A DNA stretch of 64,000 nucleotides from Pedobacter sp. Leaf250 (GTDB lineage Bacteria > Bacteroidota > Bacteroidia > Sphingobacteriales > Sphingobacteriaceae), in the NCBI RefSeq assembly GCF_920984735.1, contig NZ_CAKLBU010000009.1, forward strand, positions 168,612-232,611, written 5' to 3'. The notes below the pieces were generated by a model. The model was not told where the DNA came from and ran no database searches. It worked only from the letters and a program-made list of their open reading frames with translations. Of this stretch, positions 1-8,460 are shown in pieces; position 1 is the first letter of the stretch, and each line of letters starts with the position of its first letter. A program made the translations under genes and the position numbers.

Positions 1-2
1 CC

Positions 3-1289
3 AAACTTGATTATTTGATTGGTTTAGGAATAAATACTATTGAATTGATGCCGGTAAATGAATTTGAGGGCAACTTGAGTTGGGGTTATAATCCGTCATT
101 TTATTTTGCTGCGGATAAATACTATGGAACGAAAACGGCTTTACAAAACTTTATTGATGAGTGCCATGGAAAAGGTATTGCCGTGATTATGGATATGGTT
201 TTAAACCACTCATTCGGGCAATCGCCAATGGTTCAGTTATATTTTGATGGTTCGAAACCAACGTCGAATAGTCCTTGGTTTAATGTTGATGCTAAACACC
301 CTTACAATGTTGGTTACGATTTTAATCACGAAAGTGCAGCCACTAAAAAGTTCTCAAAAGATGTAATTAAATTCTGGATGCAACAATACAAAGTTGATGG
401 TTTTAGGTTCGATCTTTCAAAAGGTTTTACTCAAAAAACTTCTACTGATGATGCGGGCATGAGTGCTTACGACGCCAGTAGAATTGCCATTTGGAAAGAG
501 TATAACAGCTATATAAAAAGTATCGACCCTAATAATTTTTATGTGATATTAGAACATTTTGCCGATGCAACCGAGGAGAAAGTTTTGGCCGATGATGGTA
601 TGATGCTTTGGAACAATATCAATTACAACATGAACGAAGCTACAATGGGTTGGTTAGGAAACTCAAATTTTCAATGGGGATTCTATGCAAATCATGGTTT
701 TTCAAAATCAGAAAATTTAGTTACCTATGGCGAAAGTCACGATGAGGAACGTTTGAATTTTAAAAATATCACTTATGGGAATGCTTCGGGAAGTTATGTT
801 ATTAAAGGAAATTTGGCCACTTCGTTAAAGCGTGAAGAAATAGCTGCTGCATTTTTATTCGCTATTCCAGGACCGAAAATGGTTTGGCAATTTGGCGAAT
901 TGGGTTATGATGTTAATATCGATTTCAATGGCAGAACGGGCGAAAAGCCAATCCGTTGGGAATATTTCGCTGATCCAAATCGTAAAGCCTTATATGATGC
1001 TTACGCAAAATTCATTCGTTTGAAAAAGAATAATTCCATTTTCAATTCTACAAGCGCTACATATAATTTAGCTGGAGGAGTGAAATATATTAAGCTTATT
1101 GAAGGTTCGAATACGGTAATTGTTGTCGGTAATTTTGATGTGGTTAGTCAGCCTGCCAATGTTGATTTTGGTTCTTCCGGAACATGGATAGATGCTGTTG
1201 GAAACAATATCAGTTTACCTTCAAATAATTATACCGCAACTTTAGCGCCGGGCGAATATCACATTTTCAGCAAAACAGCTTTGAAATAA
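3..1289 (+). CDS. Alpha-amylase family (GH13) glycoside hydrolase, 5' end outside window
   Basis: This is the C-terminal part of a GH13 alpha-glucan hydrolase. The reading frame is open from base 3 with no convincing start, so the N-terminus lies upstream. All four GH13 signature regions are visible: region I (VIMDMVLNH, about 170-215), region II with the nucleophile Asp in GFRFD (codon 411-413), region III with the acid/base Glu in ILEHF (552-554), and region IV with the transition-state Asp in SHDEE (741-743). A short beta-rich C-terminal domain follows, as in other amylases. It probably acts on starch or glycogen-like glucans outside the cytoplasm, but the signal peptide is not in the window. 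A strong hairpin follows it, so the next sigma factor is probably a separate transcript. Confidence 0.9.
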   Translation, partial: KLDYLIGLGINTIELMPVNEFEGNLSWGYNPSFYFAADKYYGTKTALQNFIDECHGKGIAVIMDMVLNHSFGQSPMVQLYFDGSKPTSNSPWFNVDAKHPYNVGYDFNHESAATKKFSKDVIKFWMQQYKVDGFRFDLSKGFTQKTSTDDAGMSAYDASRIAIWKEYNSYIKSIDPNNFYVILEHFADATEEKVLADDGMMLWNNINYNMNEATMGWLGNSNFQWGFYANHGFSKSENLVTYGESHDEERLNFKNITYGNASGSYVIKGNLATSLKREEIAAAFLFAIPGPKMVWQFGELGYDVNIDFNGRTGEKPIRWEYFADPNRKALYDAYAKFIRLKKNNSIFNSTSATYNLAGGVKYIKLIEGSNTVIVVGNFDVVSQPANVDFGSSGTWIDAVGNNISLPSNNYTATLAPGEYHIFSKTALK

Positions 1290-1313
1290 AATTCTTCTAC
1301 AGATTTACACATC

Positions 1314-1365
1314 GCCGGAAGTTTACAGATTAATTTACAAAATCTGCAAACTTCCGGCTTTGTTC
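1314..1365 (+). terminator. Long hairpin after the amylase gene
   Basis: Two 18-base arms (1314-1331 and 1341-1358) pair with a single mismatch around a 9-base loop. A T-rich stretch follows. It probably ends the amylase transcript. Confidence 0.7.
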
Positions 1366-1418
1366 ATAATAATCTTGATGTTTTTAGTTAATATTGTTTT
1401 AACAACTAAACATCCTAA

Positions 1419-1973
1419 ATGAACGATAAACTGGCGCATCACTTATTATGGGAACGACTTCGTTCTGGTGATAGAGATGCGTTTTTTGATCTTTATCGTG
1501 ATCTTTATTATCCATTGGTAAATTTCGGCATTCGTGTTTGCGCCGATGGCGATACTTCAAGCGAGGCCACCGATTTGGTTTTTACCACCATTTGGGAAAA
1601 ACACGAAACCCTCAATCGTGTTGATAATGTAGAGGCCTACCTTCGCACTTTTCTAAAACGCAAGTTGCTTCGGATTTTAGAACGCAATCGTAAAATAAGT
1701 GATGCACTTTCAAATGCCGGAGCAGATGGCGATTGGATGGAAATGAGTTACGAAGAGTTTATTGTAAAAGTACAAAGTGATGAATTGGTTAAGCATCAAC
1801 TTAAAAATGCTTTGGAAAAACTTACTTTCCGCCAGAAACAATTAATTCATTTAAAATTTTTTGATGGATTGACTTATGAGCAAATTGCAGCACAAAGTAA
1901 TCAAACTATAAAAACGGCTTACAATACCATTTATGATGCCCTTAAAATATTAAGGAAAGAGTTTAATGCTTAA
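1419..1973 (+). CDS. ECF-type RNA polymerase sigma-70 factor
   Basis: A 184-residue sigma factor of the extracytoplasmic-function type. The N-terminal region 2 fold includes residues like FDLYRDLYYPLVNFG and the C-terminal region 4 helix-turn-helix has the pattern LTYEQIAAQSNQTIKTAYN. It lies directly upstream of a FecR anti-sigma gene and a SusC/SusD pair. That is the standard Bacteroidota layout in which substrate binding at the outer membrane releases the sigma factor to transcribe the receptor genes. The 234-base gap to fecR is filled with inverted repeats. The specific target promoters cannot be read from the sequence. Confidence 0.92.
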   Translation: MNDKLAHHLLWERLRSGDRDAFFDLYRDLYYPLVNFGIRVCADGDTSSEATDLVFTTIWEKHETLNRVDNVEAYLRTFLKRKLLRILERNRKISDALSNAGADGDWMEMSYEEFIVKVQSDELVKHQLKNALEKLTFRQKQLIHLKFFDGLTYEQIAAQSNQTIKTAYNTIYDALKILRKEFNA

Positions 1974-1976
1974 CCC

Positions 1977-2095
1977 GACTTACGAAGTTTAGGTCGCATT
2001 TGAAATAGGGAAACTTCGTCAGTCTCCAAGAAGATTCCGCTAGTAAACTTTCTAAGTCTTCCCTCACTTTTAACCGTTGAGACTTCGCAAGTTGA
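1977..2095. repeat. Composite palindromic repeat, copy 1 (units A and B)
   Basis: Unit A has arms 1977-1990 and 2011-2024, which are 14-base inverted repeats with one mismatch built on ACTTACGAAGTTT. Unit B (about 2046-2095) is a second, more degenerate inverted pair, AACTTTCTAAGTCTT and GAGACTTCGCAAGTT. The same two units recur at 11505-11740 in better condition. There is no coding potential here. It looks like a dispersed REP- or MITE-like intergenic element. Confidence 0.6.
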
Positions 2096-2207
2096 ATCGT
2101 TAATTTACAATCGCTAACCCACATTCTCCATCATATTAAAAAAAAGTTAAAATTTCTTTAGGAAAAAGTTAAACTTTTGGGCACTGATATATAAAAGGCA
2201 AACAAGC

Positions 2208-3272
2208 ATGGTTGATAGAAGTAAATTCAATGCAGAAGATTTTCTTGTCGATAGCACCTTTCAGCAATATTGCGCTGGAACTGACAAGTTATGTATTGGA
2301 TATTGGGAGAAGTATATAAATGCCCATCCGGAGCAGGCAGAAGTGATAGCAGAAGCTAAAAAATTATACGTGATTTTAAGTGGGAATAAGCGTCAATTAA
2401 ATACACAAGTAGAAAATTTTAAAGATCAGTTATTTCCCGAAGAAAAAAAGGTTGTTAGAATAAACCGTTATTTATGGTTAAAAGTAGCCGCAGCAATTGT
2501 GGTGGTTGCTGGTTCTGCATTACTTTACTTAAGCTACTATAATTTTAAAAAGAATGAACCAACACGAGAGATATTTACATGGGCAACTAAAAGTGGCGAA
2601 CGTAAAAAAATCAGATTACAGGATGGGACATCAGTTATTTTAAACGCAAAAAGCGCTCTATCAATTATTAATGGTTTCAATCGAGAAACACGTGAAGTAA
2701 ATCTTGTAGGCGAAGCTTATTTTGATGTAGTTCATAATAAAGACAAACCGTTTCAAGTCCATACTTCAGATTTTAACATCAACGTTTTGGGTACAGCTTT
2801 CAACGTAAAATCGTATCCAGATGAGGTAACATCAGAAGCGACTCTAATTCATGGCTCAATTACCATGGAAGCCGTAGATGGAAATGGTGGTTTAATTACC
2901 TTAAAACCAAGTCAGAAGGTAACATTTTATAAAAATATCGACGCTCCTAAAAAAGCAAGGCTAACCAAAGCTTCTTCATCGCGACCGGAAATTGCAATAA
3001 ACCATTATACTTTAATTAAGGATAGTACAATTGTAGAAACTGCCTGGACTAAGAATCGAATCGAAATTTACGATCAGGATTTCGATGAAATTAAAGATGT
3101 TTTTGAAAAGTGGTACAATGTAGAAATAAAATTTACCAGTAGCCAAGTTGAAAAGTATCGCTTCACGGCAACCTTTAGCAACGAAACAATTGAAGAGGCC
3201 CTTAAGGCATTAAAAGATGTAGAAAATTTTAAATATGAGATAAAAGGAAACCAAGTAATCATCTCAAAATAA
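2208..3272 (+). CDS. FecR family anti-sigma factor
   Basis: A 354-residue single-pass membrane protein. About 85 cytoplasmic residues come first and should hold the sigma factor. One transmembrane helix follows (about residues 86-110, LWLKVAAAIVVVAGSALLYL). The periplasmic FecR domain starts near residue 120 (SGERKKIRLQDGTSVILNA, then GEAYFDV and NVLGTAFNV), and the end resembles DUF4974 (about 280-354). In the known mechanism the periplasmic part senses the STN domain of the partner SusC receptor encoded next. A short hairpin sits in the 120-base gap to susC. The start has an A-rich upstream, as is usual here. Confidence 0.93.
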   Translation: MVDRSKFNAEDFLVDSTFQQYCAGTDKLCIGYWEKYINAHPEQAEVIAEAKKLYVILSGNKRQLNTQVENFKDQLFPEEKKVVRINRYLWLKVAAAIVVVAGSALLYLSYYNFKKNEPTREIFTWATKSGERKKIRLQDGTSVILNAKSALSIINGFNRETREVNLVGEAYFDVVHNKDKPFQVHTSDFNINVLGTAFNVKSYPDEVTSEATLIHGSITMEAVDGNGGLITLKPSQKVTFYKNIDAPKKARLTKASSSRPEIAINHYTLIKDSTIVETAWTKNRIEIYDQDFDEIKDVFEKWYNVEIKFTSSQVEKYRFTATFSNETIEEALKALKDVENFKYEIKGNQVIISK

Positions 3273-3280
3273 GAAAAAAA

Positions 3281-3320
3281 AGGACGGTGTTGGAGCACCG
3301 CCCTTACGAATTTCTTTTTT
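3281..3320 (+). terminator. Hairpin and T-run between fecR and susC, possible attenuator
   Basis: Arms 3281-3289 and 3296-3304 pair with one mismatch (core CGGTG/CACCG). A T-rich tract at 3311-3320 follows. The run is displaced by six bases, so termination may be partial. This would let susC-susD be expressed at a level different from the sigma/anti-sigma genes. Confidence 0.45.
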
Positions 3321-3392
3321 GATCAATTAATGGCAGTTTATGCGCAAACAGATTGCTGCCAAGAACTTTATGCAACCAAAAAAAACAAAAAT

Positions 3393-6300
3393 ATGATTAA
3401 TTATTACTTACTGCAAGGGCATCCGAAATACCGGAGGCTTTTAAAATTCATTATGCTAATGAAATTGACCTGTATTATGGTTTTCATTACTTGCTTAAAT
3501 GTTTCTGCATCGGTTTTTTCACAGGAAAAAATTTCCCTCGATGTAAAAAAAACGAAGTTGGGCAAGGTTTTACAAATTATTGAGCAGCAGAGTAGCTACC
3601 ACTTCGTGTACAGCTCTTCTTATGTTCCGGTAAATAAAGATGTAAGCATAACAGTTACCAATACACTGGTTACTGATGTTTTAGCCGCGATTTTAAACAG
3701 AACCAACCTGAAATATTCTGTATCGGAGGGAGGGCTAATCGTTATAAGCAGAAATAAAGAAGTGCCGATTACAGGTACAATTAAAGATGCCTTAGGCGGA
3801 GCGCTTCCAGGAGCAAGTGTTCGCGTAAAAGGAACGGGTATTGGTACATCAACTGATATTAACGGAAAGTTTTCATTAAATGCACCAGAAAATGCTGTTT
3901 TAGTAGTTTCTTACGCTGGTTTTCAAACCAAAGAAATCTCAATTGGGAGTCAAACTTCTATTGATGTGGTGCTCGTGGAAGATACCAAGCAACTTACCGA
4001 TGTAGTAGTAACTGCACTAGGCATAAAAAAGGAAAGAAGAGCGCTTGGCTATTCGGTTACACAAATTGGCGGTGAAACTTTAACCCAGGCCCGTGAAAAT
4101 AACATCACCAATTCTTTGGTTGGTAAAGTTGCAGGTTTAGACATCGCCGGAACTTCAGGCGGAGCAGGTGCCGCTACTAACGTTACCATTCGTGGGGTAT
4201 CAAGCATGGGTCCATCGAGTCAGCCGCTTTATGTGGTAAATGGTATCCCAATGGAAAACGCTCCGGTAGGTTATAAAAGCACTATCGGTATTGGGAACAA
4301 TGGCGGTCAGTACGATAATGCACCAGATTTAGGCGATGCGATCAGTAACATCAATCCTGATGATATTGAAAGTATTTCTGTTTTGAAAGGCGCTGCAGCA
4401 TCTGCACTTTATGGCAATCGGGCAAAAGCAGGTGTTATTTTAATTACAACGAAAAGTGGTAAAGGAAACAGCATTGAATTTAGCAGTAATTATGTTGCTG
4501 AACAGGTAATGGACAGGACCAACTGGCAATATGTTTACGGTCAAGGTGTAAACGGGCAAAAGCCAACTACACAATTGGCTGCAGCCTCTACAGGAAGCTC
4601 GAGCTGGGGAGCACCTTTAGATGGATCAAACGTAATTCAGTTTGACGGAGTTAGCCGACCTTATTCAGCCCAAAAGGATAATATAGAAGATTTTTACAGA
4701 ACCGGCGGCAGCTGGACCAACACTTTAGCATTAAATAAGTCGTTTACTGGAGGTGTAATTCGTCTTTCAGCAAGTGATTTAACCAACCGTTCGGTAGTGC
4801 CAAATTCGGGATTAAACAGACAAAATTTCACTTTATCAAGTACTTTCGATCCGATTAAAAATCTTGTGATTGATGCTCGTGTCAATTATATTTTAGAGCA
4901 AGCCAAAAATCGCCCGATGTTATCTGATGGAGCAGGTAATGCAAATTATAATGCAGCTTTTTTGCCAACCAGCATTAACATCGCAACATTGCAGCCGGGC
5001 AAAAAGCCAGATGGAAATGAACTTTCATATAATACTGGCAATCCTTATGCTACCAATCCTTGGTTTGCAGCTTACGAATTTATGCACAATACCAAGAGAG
5101 AGCGTTTATTAAGCTCGGCAAGTGCGAAATATACTTTTGATAACGGGTTGTTTTTACAGGCAAGAGCAGGAAGAGATTCATATAATGATAACTATATTGC
5201 TGTTACCCCATCAGGCACTGCATACGATGCTGATGGTGGATACACCGAACAAAACAGCAAATTTTCTGATATTAATGTGGATGGTTTAATTGGTAAATCA
5301 TTTAAAATTAATGATATATCCATTACGCCAAACATTGGGGCCAGTTACCGCAGAACCCAAAGTGAAGGCATAACAAATGGTGGTGCATCTTTCCAGTTAT
5401 TTGGAATTTATACACTTGCAAATACTGGTGGAAAATCGGTTTCCGCATATAAACAAGATCAGGAAACGCAATCTATCTATGGTACATTAGAAGTTACCTA
5501 TAAAGATATTTTATATTTAACCGGAAGCGCCCGCAGCGATTGGTTCTCTACATTAGCTACTCCCGGAAGAGATAATAAACTTAATTCAGTATATCCGGCT
5601 GTTAGTGGATCATTTGTTTTTTCTGAATTGTGGAAACCATCTTATCTTAGTTTTGGTAAATTAAGAGCAGGTTACGCTATGGTTGGTCAGGCTACAAATC
5701 CTTTCCAAACACAATTGTATTATAACCTACGTAGCGAATCAATCAATAATAATCCATTAGGAAATATTGTAAATGGTGCAATTCCCAATGCTTCGTTATT
5801 CGCCTCGAGTGCAACTGAATTGGAGATTGGTACAGAATTAAGATTTTTTGGTGATCGATTGAATGTTGATTTTACCTGGTACAATAAAAAATCGAAAGAT
5901 GAAATTATTGATGTGCCAACCTCTACCACCACAGGTTACAACGGAGCGGTATTGAATATTGGAAAGTTGAGGAATCGTGGTTTTGAAGGATTGATTTCAG
6001 GTGTAATTCTTAAAAATCAGGATTTCAGCTGGACTTCAAGCATCAATGGATCTCGTAATGATAACATGGTGCTCACTTTAGCGCCAGGAACGGCATCACA
6101 GCCTTTGGCAACTTCAAGAAGTAATGTCGGATTTCTTCAAAATCTAGAGGGAAAACCCATTGCACAAATTATGGCTTATGATTTCTTGTATGATGCCAAC
6201 GGAAACATTGTTAGAGATACCAACGGTGTTCCACAACGTGGAGACTTGAAAGATTACGGTTCAGCTTACCACAAATGGACTGCAGGTTGGAATAACGAAT

Positions 6301-6734
6301 TTAATTACAAAGGGGTAAATCTATCATTTTTAATAGATGGTAAATGGGGAGGTAAAATTTTCTCTGCTACTGATTATTATGGTTACGTTTTTGGCTTACA
6401 TCAGGCTACGCTCGAGAATCGTGATCAACTGGGCGTTGGTGCAGCAAATTATTATAGCACCTATGCAAACAACGTTTCAAAACAATTCGTACAGGATGCA
6501 AGCTTCATCAAATTCCGCCAGGTAATTTTAGGATATAATTTTCCGGCTAAAATGTTTAATAACAAGATTAAAGGTTTAAATGTAAGTTTTGTAGGACGTA
6601 ACTTATTTATCCTGATGAAGAAAACGGATAATATTGATCCTGAATCGAGTTACAATGCCACTATTCCAGGTATGGAATTGGGTGGTGTTCCGCCGGTGCG
6701 TACCTATGGTTTAAATTTAAGTGTTAAGTTATAA
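3393..6734 (+). CDS. SusC/RagA family TonB-linked outer membrane receptor with STN domain
   Basis: A large TonB-dependent porin of about 1113 residues. After a signal sequence (MLMKLTCIMVFITCLNV, cut near SVFSQ) comes an STN domain (KISLDVKKTKLGKVLQII) that signals to FecR. A CarboxypepD_reg-like domain follows (ITGTIKDALGGALPGASV), then the plug (TDVVVTALGIKKERRALGYS, YVVNGIPMENA) and a 22-strand-type barrel ending in a short aromatic-containing strand (YGLNLSVKL). The frame opens at 3330, but 3393 gives the long basic N-region typical of STN-bearing SusC proteins; 3453 is another possible start. It works with the SusD lipoprotein encoded 19 bases downstream. The substrate is not evident; the neighbouring amylase suggests glucans and the neighbouring carboxypeptidase suggests peptides. 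Confidence 0.95.
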   Translation: MINYYLLQGHPKYRRLLKFIMLMKLTCIMVFITCLNVSASVFSQEKISLDVKKTKLGKVLQIIEQQSSYHFVYSSSYVPVNKDVSITVTNTLVTDVLAAILNRTNLKYSVSEGGLIVISRNKEVPITGTIKDALGGALPGASVRVKGTGIGTSTDINGKFSLNAPENAVLVVSYAGFQTKEISIGSQTSIDVVLVEDTKQLTDVVVTALGIKKERRALGYSVTQIGGETLTQARENNITNSLVGKVAGLDIAGTSGGAGAATNVTIRGVSSMGPSSQPLYVVNGIPMENAPVGYKSTIGIGNNGGQYDNAPDLGDAISNINPDDIESISVLKGAAASALYGNRAKAGVILITTKSGKGNSIEFSSNYVAEQVMDRTNWQYVYGQGVNGQKPTTQLAAASTGSSSWGAPLDGSNVIQFDGVSRPYSAQKDNIEDFYRTGGSWTNTLALNKSFTGGVIRLSASDLTNRSVVPNSGLNRQNFTLSSTFDPIKNLVIDARVNYILEQAKNRPMLSDGAGNANYNAAFLPTSINIATLQPGKKPDGNELSYNTGNPYATNPWFAAYEFMHNTKRERLLSSASAKYTFDNGLFLQARAGRDSYNDNYIAVTPSGTAYDADGGYTEQNSKFSDINVDGLIGKSFKINDISITPNIGASYRRTQSEGITNGGASFQLFGIYTLANTGGKSVSAYKQDQETQSIYGTLEVTYKDILYLTGSARSDWFSTLATPGRDNKLNSVYPAVSGSFVFSELWKPSYLSFGKLRAGYAMVGQATNPFQTQLYYNLRSESINNNPLGNIVNGAIPNASLFASSATELEIGTELRFFGDRLNVDFTWYNKKSKDEIIDVPTSTTTGYNGAVLNIGKLRNRGFEGLISGVILKNQDFSWTSSINGSRNDNMVLTLAPGTASQPLATSRSNVGFLQNLEGKPIAQIMAYDFLYDANGNIVRDTNGVPQRGDLKDYGSAYHKWTAGWNNEFNYKGVNLSFLIDGKWGGKIFSATDYYGYVFGLHQATLENRDQLGVGAANYYSTYANNVSKQFVQDASFIKFRQVILGYNFPAKMFNNKIKGLNVSFVGRNLFILMKKTDNIDPESSYNATIPGMELGGVPPVRTYGLNLSVKL

Positions 6735-6753
6735 TCCTTTAATAAAATTGAAA

Positions 6754-8334
6754 ATGAAAACGATCATAAAATTATACGTACCACTTTTATTATCAGGCTT
6801 AGCACTAATATCAGGTTGTACCAAAAACTTCGAAAAAATAAATACCGATCCTTTATCGGTTAATCAGGAACAATATAATCCAAACTATTTATTATCAACA
6901 GCACAATTAAATTACACTGGCAGTGTCGATTTCGCTTACGAAACCTGGCGAGGCAATTTGATTTACGCTTCTACCATGATGCAGGGCATGTCATCAGTAA
7001 TTGGTTATTGGGCTGGAGATAAATACATGTTAAACGAAGGATATACTGCAGCATACTGGGAAAAAGCTTATCCAGATCAGGTTAAATATGCGGCCGATTT
7101 AGTTGAATTTACAAAGGGAAAAGCACAGTATAATAATGTGCATCAAATTGGCAGAATTTGGAAAGCTTTGATTTTCCAGCGATTGACGGATTTATACGGC
7201 GATATCCCATATTTTGATGCCGGAAAAGGTTATTACACCGGAAATCTATATCCAAAATATGATGCGCAACAGGCCATTTATGCTGATCTTTTAAAAGAGG
7301 TAGATGAAGCGGGTACGGCACTAACTGCTGGTGGCGACGTAGCTACAGGAGATTTGGTTTATGCTGGCGATGTAAACAAATGGAAGCGTTTTGCGGCAAG
7401 TTTAATGTTGCGCATGGCGATGAGATTGACAAAAGCTGATGCCACTTTAGCGCAAACTTATATCACCAAAGCCGTTGGCAAAACCATGACTGGCGATGCA
7501 GATAATGCTTTGTTCAAACATGATGCAAACGGTGGAAGAGTAACTCAAAACAGAGCTGCACAGGTTTTATTAGGCGATGGCGGTCAGGAGAATTATTACA
7601 CCAGATGGAGCAGTACTTTTATCAATTACCTGAAAACCAATAATGATCCGCGTTTGAGCAAGGTTGCGGTTACAAAGCTGTATTTAACCGATGTTACTAA
7701 AGCCCAAAATCCGGCATTTATTACTACAGCTTCAGTTCAGAAAGGCATGCCAAATGGGAAAGATTTAAGCGGTATTGCCGGAAGAGATGTTCGTCAGGAT
7801 GCTTCTTATACTGATTTTACCGACTATTCATCACCAAATCCTGGAATGTTAAAGAGAGACGGAAATACCATTATCCTAACTTATGCCGAAACGGAACTGT
7901 TATGGGCAGAAGCTGCACAACGTTTCAACATTGGAGGTTCGGCTGCAACGCATTACAACGCAGGCGTAACTTCAGCAATGACTTATCTTTCGCAGTTTGA
8001 TGCCAGTATGGCTGTAAATGCCGGCGATGCTGCAACTTATTTGACTGCTCATCCATATGTTGCAGCAAATGGATTGGAAATGATTTCCACTCAATATTGG
8101 GCACATACCATTACCATGCTTGATTTTTATGAAACATGGTCGAATTGGAGAAGAACAGGTTTGCCAGCTTTGGTGCCAATTGTTTATCCAAATACAAATA
8201 CCGGCGGATCAATTCCTCGCCGTTTCCCTTATCCACTAATTGAAGGGGTTTCAAACTCAGCAAACTATAAGGCAGCATCAGCTGCGGTTCCAGGTGGCGA
8301 TAAGCTTGTGGGAAAAGTTTGGTGGGATAAATAA
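6754..8334 (+). CDS. SusD/RagB-like substrate-binding outer membrane lipoprotein
   Basis: A 526-residue lipoprotein. The start at 6754 gives MKTIIKLYVPLLLSGLALISGC, a signal peptide with a lipobox and Cys22. The frame also opens at 6721, inside the end of susC. The mature N-terminus (FEKINTDPLSVNQEQYNPNY) is typical of the SusD_2 branch, and TPR-like helices such as AQIGRIWKALIFQRLTDLYGDIPY-type segments follow. SusD proteins cap the SusC porin and capture substrate. A strong terminator after the stop marks the end of the sigma/fecR/susCD unit. Confidence 0.94.
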   Translation: MKTIIKLYVPLLLSGLALISGCTKNFEKINTDPLSVNQEQYNPNYLLSTAQLNYTGSVDFAYETWRGNLIYASTMMQGMSSVIGYWAGDKYMLNEGYTAAYWEKAYPDQVKYAADLVEFTKGKAQYNNVHQIGRIWKALIFQRLTDLYGDIPYFDAGKGYYTGNLYPKYDAQQAIYADLLKEVDEAGTALTAGGDVATGDLVYAGDVNKWKRFAASLMLRMAMRLTKADATLAQTYITKAVGKTMTGDADNALFKHDANGGRVTQNRAAQVLLGDGGQENYYTRWSSTFINYLKTNNDPRLSKVAVTKLYLTDVTKAQNPAFITTASVQKGMPNGKDLSGIAGRDVRQDASYTDFTDYSSPNPGMLKRDGNTIILTYAETELLWAEAAQRFNIGGSAATHYNAGVTSAMTYLSQFDASMAVNAGDAATYLTAHPYVAANGLEMISTQYWAHTITMLDFYETWSNWRRTGLPALVPIVYPNTNTGGSIPRRFPYPLIEGVSNSANYKAASAAVPGGDKLVGKVWWDK

Positions 8335-8353
8335 AATCTAAATGCCATTGATA

Positions 8354-8388
8354 AACCCAGCGCTGATTATTCAACGCTGGGTTTTTTG
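8354..8388 (+). terminator. Intrinsic terminator after susD
   Basis: Nine-base perfect arms (8354-8362 and 8375-8383) are followed immediately by T6. Confidence 0.85.
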
Positions 8389-8460
8389 TGCGTAACATTT
8401 CTAATGCGAGTTTTGATTAAACCTACATTAGTTGGATATTTAAGCACCAAACTCAACTAA

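Noticed and set aside
1977..2095. Insertion sequence remnant
   Set aside because: No transposase fragment or target duplication is seen; the palindromic units fit a small dispersed repeat better.
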